Positions 1-4,958 are shown, counted from the first letter of the stretch. The stretch is 5,324 nt of DNA from an uncultured Clostridia bacterium (GCA_934155625.1 CAKPHD010000057.1:1-5324), one strand, 5' to 3'. The notes: generated by a model from the letters alone, not told the origin. Program-made: numbers and translations.

Positions 1-56
1 ATGACGACGAAGCTTAACAACGCGAGACGCAGTTTAGAATTAGCAGATCAGCCAAT
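1..56. other. Tail of the rpsJ-rplC intergenic spacer
   Basis: This stretch lies upstream of the rplC ribosome binding site. By operon order it should follow rpsJ (S10), but no S10 C-terminus is recognisable in any frame. It is visibly richer in G and C (about 25 of 56 bases) than the coding DNA around it. A small hairpin is possible: AAC-GCG (19-24) with CGC-(A)-GTT (28-34), one bulged A and an AGA loop. The rplC reading frame is open back to an ATG at position 1, but this translation resembles nothing in L3 and is judged non-coding. Confidence 0.5.
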
Positions 57-62
57 AGGAGG
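57..62 (+). promoter_or_regulatory. Ribosome binding site of rplC (decides the start)
   Basis: AGGAGG, 10 nt before the ATG at 73. It selects that ATG over the in-frame ATG at position 1, for which no upstream sequence is visible. The protein from 73 begins MKKALIGKKLGMTQIF, the normal L3 N-terminus. Confidence 0.85.
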
Positions 63-72
63 AGAAAGAAAA

Positions 73-705
73 ATGAAGAAAGCATTAATAGGAAAAAAAT
101 TAGGAATGACTCAAATATTTGATGAAAACGGAACAGTTATTCCAGTAACAGTATTAGAAGCAGGTCCATGTGTAATTGCTCAAGTAAAAACATTAGAAAA
201 TGATGGATATGAAGCAGTACAATTAGGATTTGGAGAAGTTAAAGAAAACAAATTAAACAAACCAGAAAAAGGACATTTTGCAAAAGCAAATGTTACAGCA
301 AAAAAACATTTAAGAGAATTCAGATTAGATTCAATAGAAGGAATCAAAGCTGGAGACGAATTAAAAGCAGATGTATTTGCTGAAGGTGATAAAATAGATG
401 TACAAGGAACATCAAAAGGAAAAGGATTCCAAGGTGTAATTAAAAGACATGGTCAACATAGAGGACCAATGGGACATGGATCAATGTATCACAGAAGACC
501 AGGTTCAATGGGATCAACATCAACACCAGGAAGAGTATTTAAAGGTAAAAAACTTCCAGGACATATGGGAAGAGTTACAGTTACAATCCAAAACTTAGAT
601 GTTGTAAAAGTAGATTTAGATAAAAACGTAATATTAGTAAAAGGTAGTGTTCCAGGACCAAAAGGAGCTATCTTAAAAATAAAATCAGCTGTAAAAGCTA
701 TATAA
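73..705 (+). CDS. rplC: Large-subunit ribosomal protein uL3
   Basis: uL3 binds 23S rRNA early in 50S assembly and sends a long loop toward the peptidyl transferase centre. The 210-residue product is family length. The N-terminal GKKLGMTQIF (residues 7-16) and the signature region around DVQGTSKGKGFQGVIKRHG (109-127) are clear. The internal extension (about 128-165) contains RRPGSMGSTSTPGRVFKGKK. In E. coli the matching segment carries Gln150, methylated by PrmB; here Ser148-Thr149-Ser150 stand in place of the Gln-Asn-Gln segment, so that modification is not expected, which is common outside Proteobacteria. Codons upstream of 73 stay open but are not L3-like. A 26-nt gap leads to rplD. I am confident of the identity. 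Confidence 0.98.
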   Translation: MKKALIGKKLGMTQIFDENGTVIPVTVLEAGPCVIAQVKTLENDGYEAVQLGFGEVKENKLNKPEKGHFAKANVTAKKHLREFRLDSIEGIKAGDELKADVFAEGDKIDVQGTSKGKGFQGVIKRHGQHRGPMGHGSMYHRRPGSMGSTSTPGRVFKGKKLPGHMGRVTVTIQNLDVVKVDLDKNVILVKGSVPGPKGAILKIKSAVKAI

Positions 706-731
706 GGTTATAGAAAAGGAGGAATTACGAA

Positions 732-1355
732 ATGCCAAAAGTAGATGTATATAACATGCAAGGTAAAAAAGTTAGCGATGTAGAATTAAGTGCAGCAGTA
801 TTTGGAATCGAACCAAACGAAACAGTTGTACATAGTGTATTAGTAAACTACTTAGCTAATCAAAGACAAGGTACACAAAGTACAAAAACAAGAGCAGAAG
901 TTCGTGGTGGTGGTAGAAAACCATGGAGACAAAAAGGAACAGGTAGAGCAAGACAAGGTAGTATACGTGCTCCACAATGGATTAAAGGTGGTATCGCATT
1001 AGGTCCAAAACCACGTTCATATAAATACAGAGTAAATAAAAAAGAAAGACAACTTGCAATTAGATCATTATTAAGTGCAAAAGTATTAGATAATGAATTA
1101 ACAGTTGTTGATAAATTAGAAGTTAAAGAGCCAAAAACAAAAGTTATGGCAAAAGCTTTAACAGATTTAAAATTAGAAGGAAAAACATTAATTATCTTAG
1201 CTGATAAAAATGAAAATGTTTACCTATCAAGCAGAAACATAGAAGGTGTTAAAGCTATTCAATTAAATATGATCAACGTATTTGATTTATTAAATTGCAG
1301 TAAATTAGTTTTACCACTAGATACAGTTAAAAAATTAGAGGAGGTGTATGCTTAA
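732..1355 (+). CDS. rplD: Large-subunit ribosomal protein uL4
   Basis: uL4 is an early-assembling 50S protein whose extended loop lines the constriction of the nascent-peptide tunnel. In some bacteria it also represses its own S10 operon. The 207-residue product has the globular N-terminus (1-42), the basic tunnel loop (about 43-100) with GRKPWRQKGTGRARQGSIRA at 61-80, and a C-terminal domain to 207. The KPWRQKGTGRA segment is where macrolide-resistance changes map in other bacteria; it looks wild type here. AGGAGG at 717-722 is 9 nt before the ATG. Several CGT and GGT codons appear in the loop, whereas neighbours mostly use AGA and GGA. The last codons hold the rplW ribosome binding site, and the stop shares one base with the rplW start, suggesting translational coupling. 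Confidence 0.98.
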   Translation: MPKVDVYNMQGKKVSDVELSAAVFGIEPNETVVHSVLVNYLANQRQGTQSTKTRAEVRGGGRKPWRQKGTGRARQGSIRAPQWIKGGIALGPKPRSYKYRVNKKERQLAIRSLLSAKVLDNELTVVDKLEVKEPKTKVMAKALTDLKLEGKTLIILADKNENVYLSSRNIEGVKAIQLNMINVFDLLNCSKLVLPLDTVKKLEEVYA

Positions 1356-1702
1356 TGTTACCAGAAGAAGTAATAATAAGACCAGTAATAACTGAAAAAA
1401 GTAATGATGAAATGCAAGCAGGAAAATACACTTTCGAAGTTAATAAAAAAGCAACAAAAGTTGATATAGCAAAAGCTGTAGAAAAACTATTTGAAGTTAA
1501 AGTATTAAATGTTAATACAATGATAGTAAAAGGAAAAACAAAAAGAGTTAGATATGTAGAAGGAAAAACTCCAGATTGGAAAAAAGCTATTGTTACAATA
1601 GATACAGATCCATCTGACAAAACATATCTTGGAAAAGGTGGAAAAGCAGTTAAAGTTTCTAAGAAGTATAAGGATTCTATTGATGAATTCATGGGAGCAT
1701 AG
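1355..1702 (+). CDS. rplW: Large-subunit ribosomal protein uL23, with C-terminal extension
   Basis: uL23 sits at the tunnel exit and is the docking site for trigger factor and SRP. The 115-residue product starts MLPEEVIIRPVITEKS; Glu14 in ITEKS corresponds to the E. coli trigger-factor contact Glu18. The family core continues through KTPDWKKAIVTI (71-82). Bacterial L23 usually ends about 95 residues in; here a Lys- and Gly-rich stretch (about 86-108, including YLGKGGKAVKVSKKYKDS) precedes an IDEF ending, so roughly 20 residues are added or inserted. AGGAGGT at 1339-1345, inside rplD, is 9 nt upstream, and the ATG overlaps the rplD stop by one base. A 354-nt non-coding gap follows, which is unusual for this junction. 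Confidence 0.97.
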   Translation: MLPEEVIIRPVITEKSNDEMQAGKYTFEVNKKATKVDIAKAVEKLFEVKVLNVNTMIVKGKTKRVRYVEGKTPDWKKAIVTIDTDPSDKTYLGKGGKAVKVSKKYKDSIDEFMGA

Positions 1703-1703
1703 A

Positions 1704-1831
1704 TAGTTCAAAAAATAATAGCCATCTTGCTTCGTTGAAATTCATTCAAAACGCGGTTACATACACCACGTATGCGCCCTTGCCTTTTGAATAAATTTCG
1801 CCTAGCAATATAACTATTCTTTTTCGAACTA
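1704..1831. repeat. Long imperfect palindrome (MITE-like or structured RNA)
   Basis: Nested inverted repeats cover the whole interval. The outer arms are TAGTTCAAAAA (1704-1714) and TTTTT-c-GAACTA (1820-1831), with one extra base. A middle pair is TTGCT (1727-1731) with AGCAA (1804-1808). The main stem is 1737-1751 with 1785-1799, 14 of 15 bases complementary. The apex is CATAC/GTATG (1760-1764/1770-1774) with a 5-nt loop. The single main-stem mismatch would be A-C in + strand RNA but a G-U wobble in - strand RNA. GTTCAAAAA recurs directly at 1706-1714 and 1837-1845, which could be a target duplication or chance. The apex is richer in GC than the genes. No transposase is present. Confidence 0.6.
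1787..1814 (+). promoter_or_regulatory. Candidate internal promoter ahead of rplB
   Basis: TTGAAT (1787-1792, 4 of 6 to TTGACA), a 16-nt spacer and TATAAC (1809-1814, 5 of 6 to TATAAT) resemble a sigma-A promoter. Transcription would begin near 1820, giving rplB a structured leader of about 235 nt. In AT-rich DNA such matches arise often by chance, and this one lies within the 3' half of the palindrome, so support is weak. Confidence 0.3.
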
Positions 1832-1959
1832 AGTTTGTTCAAAAATATCGGGAAAGAACCCGGAGAATAAAGAATATCTGTAAGTGGAACAGGAAAAAAT
1901 CCACGAAATATAGAGAAGAGTTTGCATTAAAAACAAATATTACAAGGCAGATGAACGAG

Positions 1960-1997
1960 AAAACCGGAAACGTACATGTAGTACGTTGAGGATTTTT
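1960..1997 (+). terminator. Terminator-like hairpin in the rplB upstream region
   Basis: AACGTAC (1969-1975) and GTACGTT (1981-1987) form a perfect 7-bp stem with an ATGTA loop. CC (1964-1965) can pair with GG (1990-1991) across a small purine internal loop. An A run (1960-1963) precedes the stem and TTTTT (1993-1997) follows it, which is the layout of an intrinsic terminator. The internal loop and short T tract make it a weak one. Full termination here would cut off the downstream ribosomal genes, so attenuation or simple mRNA structure is more likely. Confidence 0.35.
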
Positions 1998-2003
1998 GAA
2001 GTG

Positions 2004-2024
2004 AAATCTAACACAGTAAGATTT
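2004..2024 (+). promoter_or_regulatory. Hairpin upstream of rplB
   Basis: AAATCT (2004-2009) pairs perfectly with AGATTT (2019-2024) around a 9-nt loop. It ends about 20 nt before the weak rplB ribosome binding site (AAAGGA, 2044-2049, 7 nt before the ATG). It may be part of the structured leader. It is AT-rich and only 6 bp, so it could be incidental. Confidence 0.3.
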
Positions 2025-2056
2025 GGAATTTAATGTGAACGAGAAAGGAAAGAACA

Positions 2057-2884
2057 ATGGGAATAAAAAGATTTAAAGCATATACACCATCAAGAAGAAA
2101 TATGACAGTTTCTGATTATGCAGAAATTACTAAAAAGACACCAGAAAAATCTTTATTAGCAAATAAAAAGAAAAATGCAGGAAGAAACTCATATGGTAGA
2201 ATAACAGTAAGACATCAAGGTGGAGGAAATAGACAAAAATACAGAATTATAGATTTCAAAAGAAATAAAGATGATATGGAAGCAACAGTTATTGGTATCG
2301 AATACGATCCAAACAGAAGTGCAAACATAGCATTAATCAAATATGAAGATGGAACATTAAACTACATTATAGCACCACAAGGATTAACAGATGGAGATAA
2401 AGTAATATCTGGAGCAAATGCAGATATAAAACCAGGTAACTGTTTGCCAATATCAAACATACCAGTAGGAACATTAATTCATAACATAGAATTAAATCCA
2501 GGTCAAGGTGGAAAATTAGTAAGAGTTGCTGGACAAAGTGCACAATTAATGGCTAAAGAAGGAAAATATGCACATGTAAGATTACCATCAGGAGAAATGA
2601 GATTAATCTTAGCTAGATGTAGAGCTACAATAGGTGTAGTTGGAAATTCAGACCATGAAAATGTAAAATTAGGTAAAGCAGGTAAAACAAGACACTTAGG
2701 AATTAGACCTACAGTTAGAGGTTCTGTAATGAACCCAGTAGATCACCCTCATGGTGGTGGTGAAGGTAGAGCACCAATAGGACACGCAGGACCAATGACA
2801 CCTTGGGGTAAACCAGCATTAGGATATAAGACAAGAGATGCTAAAAAGAAAACAAATAAATTTATAGTAAAGAGAAGAAAGTAG
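2057..2884 (+). CDS. rplB: Large-subunit ribosomal protein uL2
   Basis: uL2 is one of the most conserved 50S proteins, needed for subunit association and peptidyl transferase centre assembly. The 275-residue product matches family length and begins MGIKRFKAYTPSRRNMTVSD. An OB-like RNA-binding region (about 40-120) includes RHQGGGNRQKYRIIDFKRN, and an SH3-like C-terminal region follows. The signature PTVRGSVMNPVDHPHGGGEG spans 218-237; His230 corresponds to E. coli His229, implicated in peptidyl transferase activity. The C-terminus is basic and ends KRRK. The ribosome binding site, AAAGGA at 2044-2049, is weaker than in the neighbours, and 354 nt of structured non-coding DNA precede the gene, so its translation or transcription may be set separately from rplW. 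rpsS follows after 17 nt. Confidence 0.98.
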   Translation: MGIKRFKAYTPSRRNMTVSDYAEITKKTPEKSLLANKKKNAGRNSYGRITVRHQGGGNRQKYRIIDFKRNKDDMEATVIGIEYDPNRSANIALIKYEDGTLNYIIAPQGLTDGDKVISGANADIKPGNCLPISNIPVGTLIHNIELNPGQGGKLVRVAGQSAQLMAKEGKYAHVRLPSGEMRLILARCRATIGVVGNSDHENVKLGKAGKTRHLGIRPTVRGSVMNPVDHPHGGGEGRAPIGHAGPMTPWGKPALGYKTRDAKKKTNKFIVKRRK

Positions 2885-2901
2885 AATAGGAGGAAAATCA
2901 T

Positions 2902-3177
2902 ATGTCAAGATCAAGTAAGAAAAAACCTTTCATAGCACCAGAATTATTAAAAAGAGTAGAAGCTATGAATGAAAGTGGAAACAAAGAAGTAATCAAGACA
3001 TGGTCAAGAGCTTCAACAATATATCCACAAATGATTGGACACACAATTGCTGTTCATGACGGTAGAAAACATGTGCCAGTATATATTACAGAAGAAATGA
3101 TAGGTCATAAATTAGGTGAATTTGCTCCTACAAGAACATTTAAAGGTCATGCAGGAGAAAAAACTACAAAGAAATAA
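2902..3177 (+). CDS. rpsS: Small-subunit ribosomal protein uS19
   Basis: uS19 lies in the 30S head, pairs with S13, and contacts the A-site tRNA region and bridge elements. The product is 91 residues, the usual length. It begins MSRSSKKKPFIAPELL and carries the S19 signature from DGRKHVPVYI through GHKLGEFAPT (53-77). The C-terminal tail is basic (FKGHAGEKTTKK), as in the family. AGGAGG at 2888-2893, 8 nt before the ATG, lies in the 17-nt gap after rplB. A 26-nt gap then leads to rplV. Nothing is unusual. Confidence 0.98.
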   Translation: MSRSSKKKPFIAPELLKRVEAMNESGNKEVIKTWSRASTIYPQMIGHTIAVHDGRKHVPVYITEEMIGHKLGEFAPTRTFKGHAGEKTTKK

Positions 3178-3189
3178 AAAATTGATTTA

Positions 3190-3195
3190 AGGAGG
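3190..3195 (+). promoter_or_regulatory. Ribosome binding site of rplV (decides a GTG start)
   Basis: AGGAGG ends 8 nt before the GTG at 3204, an ideal distance. The in-frame ATG at 3222, which would give the more usual L22 N-terminus MEAKATLRY, is 26 nt away with no closer site. GTG is therefore preferred. Confidence 0.75.
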
Positions 3196-3203
3196 GAATT
3201 GTA

Positions 3204-3557
3204 GTGGAAGAAACAGCAATAATGGAAGCAAAAGCAACATTAAGATATGCTAGAATATCTGCAAGAAAAGTAAAAATAGTTGCAGACTTAATAAGAGGAA
3301 AAGACGTTGATGAAGCTTTAGCAATCGTAAAATTCACACCAAAAGCATCATCAGTTATTATAGAAAAATTATTAAAATCAGCAATTGCAAACGCTGAAAA
3401 CAATCATGATATGAAACATGAAAATTTATATGTTGCTGAAATATATGCAAATCAAGGTCCAACATTAAAGAGAATAAGACCTGCAGCAAAAGGTTCAGCA
3501 GTTAGAATTAGAAAAAGAACAAGTCATATTACTATTGTTTTGAGAGAAAAACAATAA
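3204..3557 (+). CDS. rplV: Large-subunit ribosomal protein uL22
   Basis: uL22 contacts all 23S rRNA domains, and its long beta hairpin narrows the peptide exit tunnel opposite L4. The product is 117 residues from a GTG start, or 111 from the ATG at 3222; the ribosome binding site favours GTG, adding MEETAI before the usual MEAKA-type start. The globular domain shows ARISARKVKIVADLIRGKDV (16-35). The tunnel hairpin and signature run from about Gly85 to Leu113 and include KRIRPAAKGSAVRIRKRTSH (89-108). No deletion or duplication of the hairpin tip, as in macrolide-resistant mutants, is evident. A 108-nt spacer with a conserved hairpin element separates it from rpsC. Confidence 0.97.
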   Translation: MEETAIMEAKATLRYARISARKVKIVADLIRGKDVDEALAIVKFTPKASSVIIEKLLKSAIANAENNHDMKHENLYVAEIYANQGPTLKRIRPAAKGSAVRIRKRTSHITIVLREKQ

Positions 3558-3564
3558 AAATGGG

Positions 3565-3640
3565 AATCACATATTCACATGGGTAAGGGACATATCTTGT
3601 CCCCAAAGTAAGACCAGTGAAAAAAGATGTGTCCCTTGTC
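3565..3640 (+). repeat. Intergenic hairpin element, copy 1 (rplV-rpsC)
   Basis: This is the first of two homologous elements (copy 2 at 4991-5066). The arms 3582-3598 and 3624-3640 can form a 17-bp stem that includes three G-U pairs (3583/3639, 3584/3638, 3593/3629), enclosing a 25-nt loop. An alternative local hairpin uses GGGACA (3587-3592) and TGTCCC (3598-3603) with a 5-nt loop; the two cannot coexist. All three wobbles are G-U in + strand RNA and would be A-C mismatches in - strand RNA, which favours a role in the operon transcript. No T tract follows, so it is not an intrinsic terminator. The rpsC AAAGGAGG starts 8 nt after the 3' arm. Confidence 0.8.
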
Positions 3641-3665
3641 AAACAGTAAAGGAGGAATAAGTTAG

Positions 3666-4322
3666 ATGGGACAGAAAGTACATCCAACAGGTGTAAGAGT
3701 TGGAATTATAAAAGACTGGAAAGCTAAATGGTATGCAGATTCTAAAGACTTTGCAGATTATTTAGTAGAAGACCAAAAAATCCGTAAATTTTTAAAGAAA
3801 AAATTATACGCAGCTGGAATTTCTGATATCGAAATCGAAAGAACAGCAAAAATGATTAAAGTTAATGTTCATGCAGCTAAACCAGGAATAATAATCGGAA
3901 AAGGTGGAGCAGGAGCAGAAAGCTTAAAAGCTGAATTAACAAAATTAATAGGAAAAGATATAAACATAAACATAGTTGAAGTAAAATCAGTAGATACAGA
4001 TGCACAATTAGTTGCAGAAAATATTGCAGGACAACTAGAAAGAAGAATTTCATTCAGAAGAGCAATGAAACAATGTATGCAAAAATCTATGAAAGCAGGA
4101 GCTTTAGGAATAAAGACTGCAGTATCTGGAAGATTAGGTGGAGCCGATATGGCTAGAACAGAATTCTACAAAGAAGGAACAATTCCACTACAAACTTTAA
4201 GAGCTGATATTGATTATGGATTTGCAGAAGCAGATACAACATATGGAAAAATCGGTGTTAAAGTTTGGATATATAAAGGAGAAGTTCTTCCAGCTAAAAA
4301 AGTGGAAGGAGGAGACAGATAA
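3666..4322 (+). CDS. rpsC: Small-subunit ribosomal protein uS3
   Basis: uS3 lies in the 30S head at the mRNA entry channel and takes part in the ribosome's mRNA helicase activity. The product is 218 residues. It begins MGQKVHPTGVRVGIIKDW, has a type-2 KH domain (about 38-107) with the GKGG loop at 78-81, and a C-terminal S3 domain (about 115-205) with VSGRLGGADMARTEFYKEG. Arg131, Arg132 and Lys135 match the E. coli helicase residues at the same numbers. The family-typical DIDYGFAEADTTYGKIGVKV is at 181-200. AAAGGAGG at 3648-3655 is 10 nt before the ATG, just after repeat copy 1. The stop overlaps the rplP start by one base. Confidence 0.98.
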   Translation: MGQKVHPTGVRVGIIKDWKAKWYADSKDFADYLVEDQKIRKFLKKKLYAAGISDIEIERTAKMIKVNVHAAKPGIIIGKGGAGAESLKAELTKLIGKDININIVEVKSVDTDAQLVAENIAGQLERRISFRRAMKQCMQKSMKAGALGIKTAVSGRLGGADMARTEFYKEGTIPLQTLRADIDYGFAEADTTYGKIGVKVWIYKGEVLPAKKVEGGDR

Positions 4323-4768
4323 TGCCATTAATGCCTAAAAAAACAAAATATAGAAAAATGCAAAAAGGTAGAAATAGAGGAAAAGCAACAAGAGGAAATA
4401 AAGTAACAGATGGAGAATATGGAATACAAGCTGTAGAAGCTGGTTTAATTAGAGGAAACCAAATAGAAGCAGCACGTATTGCAGCAACACGTTACACAAA
4501 AAGAGGTGGAAAAGTTTGGATTAAAATATTTCCAGACAAACCAATAACACAAAAACCAGCCGGAACTCGTGGTGGTAAAGGTAAAGGTAATGTTGAATAT
4601 TGGGTAGCAGCTGTAAAACCAGGTAGAGTTATGTTTGAAATAGCAGGAGTACCAGAAGCAACAGCTAGAGAAGCCTTGAGATTAGCTATGAACAAATTAC
4701 CAATCAAATGTAAATTCGTAGCAAAAGAAAATGTAAGCAAGGTGGGTGATAGTGATGAAGATAAATAA
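4322..4768 (+). CDS. rplP: Large-subunit ribosomal protein uL16
   Basis: uL16 is a late 50S assembly protein that helps position A-site and P-site tRNAs. The product is 148 residues, slightly longer than the usual 137-147. It begins MPLMPKKTKYRKMQKGRNRG. AGGAGG at 4307-4312, inside rpsC, is 9 nt before the ATG at 4322; the in-frame ATG at 4331 is 18 nt away, so 4322 is preferred. Signature 1, KRGGKVWIKIFP, is at 60-71. Signature 2 normally reads R-M-G-x-G-K-G; here it is RGGKGKG (83-89), Met replaced by Gly. Arg83 matches the Arg81 hydroxylated in E. coli. After the usual end near KFVAKEN (131-137), an 11-residue tail ends in acidic DSDEDK and overlaps rpmC by 14 nt. Confidence 0.97.
   Translation: MPLMPKKTKYRKMQKGRNRGKATRGNKVTDGEYGIQAVEAGLIRGNQIEAARIAATRYTKRGGKVWIKIFPDKPITQKPAGTRGGKGKGNVEYWVAAVKPGRVMFEIAGVPEATAREALRLAMNKLPIKCKFVAKENVSKVGDSDEDK
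4739..4745 (+). promoter_or_regulatory. Imperfect ribosome binding site of rpmC (decides the start)
   Basis: AAGGTGG, one base off AAGGAGG, lies inside the rplP tail 9 nt before the ATG at 4755. The in-frame GTG codons at 4746 and 4752 are too close to it, at 0 and 6 nt. This supports the ATG. It is weaker than the neighbouring sites, so translation probably depends on ribosomes finishing rplP. Confidence 0.65.
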
Positions 4769-4958
4769 GATTAGAGAAATGTCTTCACCAGAATTAGAAA
4801 AAGAATTAGGTGAACTAAAAACAGAATTATTTAAATTAAAATTTAGTTTAGCTACTAACGGATTAGATAACCCAATGAAAATCAAAGAGGTTAAAAAAGA
4901 TATAGCTAAAATAAATACTGTATTAACAGAAAGAAAAATAGCAGAAGCAAAGGCTTAA
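4755..4958 (+). CDS. rpmC: Large-subunit ribosomal protein uL29
   Basis: uL29 is a small helical protein at the tunnel exit next to L23, close to where trigger factor and SRP dock. From the ATG at 4755 the product is 67 residues, the normal size. It begins MKINKIREMSSPELEKELGEL and forms a Lys/Glu-rich helical hairpin. The signature lies in NPMKIKEVKKDIAKINTVL (39-57), followed by TER. The reading frame could be extended to GTG at 4746, but spacing from AAGGTGG and L29 family starts (MK-x-x-x-I/L-R) favour 4755. It overlaps the rplP 3' end by 14 nt in another frame. A 131-nt spacer with hairpin element copy 2 follows. Confidence 0.96.
   Translation: MKINKIREMSSPELEKELGELKTELFKLKFSLATNGLDNPMKIKEVKKDIAKINTVLTERKIAEAKA

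Larger units (their letters stand above)
1703..2056. other. 354-nt non-coding gap between rplW and rplB
   Basis: No credible gene is seen on either strand: forward frames are broken by stops, and the one sizeable minus-strand open frame (1839-2057) has a TTG start, no ribosome binding site and a low-complexity Phe-rich translation. The gap divides into a long imperfect palindrome (1704-1831) and a hairpin-rich, A-rich stretch (1826-2056). The latter holds CGGG/CCCG (1849-1852/1859-1862), GTGGA/TCCAC (1884-1888/1900-1904), a perfect 7-bp hairpin (1969-1975/1981-1987) and AAATCT/AGATTT (2004-2009/2019-2024). This density of inverted repeats fits a structured RNA leader or the remains of a small palindromic insertion. 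Its role is unknown. Confidence 0.8.

Noticed and set aside
1..72. In-frame ATG at position 1 extending rplC by 24 residues
   Set aside because: The added residues do not resemble L3, and AGGAGG at 57-62 is correctly placed for the ATG at 73, which gives the standard N-terminus.
1327..1711. Minus-strand open frames opposite rplW (1327-1692 and 1505-1711)
   Set aside because: They are shadows of a well-supported conserved gene, with hydrophobic low-complexity translations caused by Lys-rich sense codons.
1951..1989. 12-codon open frame (MNEKTGNVHVVR) over the terminator-like hairpin, as a possible leader peptide
   Set aside because: The AAGG upstream is only 3 nt from the ATG, there is no run of a regulatory amino acid, and no second example exists to compare. 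Too short to support.
1839..2057. 72-codon open frame on the - strand in the rplW-rplB gap
   Set aside because: It has a TTG start, no ribosome binding site, a Phe-rich low-complexity translation and an antisense position to a hairpin-rich spacer.
3579..3611. 10-codon open frame (MGKGHILSPK) inside hairpin element copy 1
   Set aside because: Copy 2 has ACG in place of the ATG and a different downstream frame, so the reading frame is not conserved; there is no ribosome binding site.
3582..3640. Hairpin element as an intrinsic terminator
   Set aside because: No T tract follows the 3' arm in either copy, and essential operon genes lie directly downstream.
4492..4885. Minus-strand open frames opposite rplP and rpmC
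   Set aside because: They lie antisense to conserved r-protein genes, with no recognisable protein or ribosome binding site.
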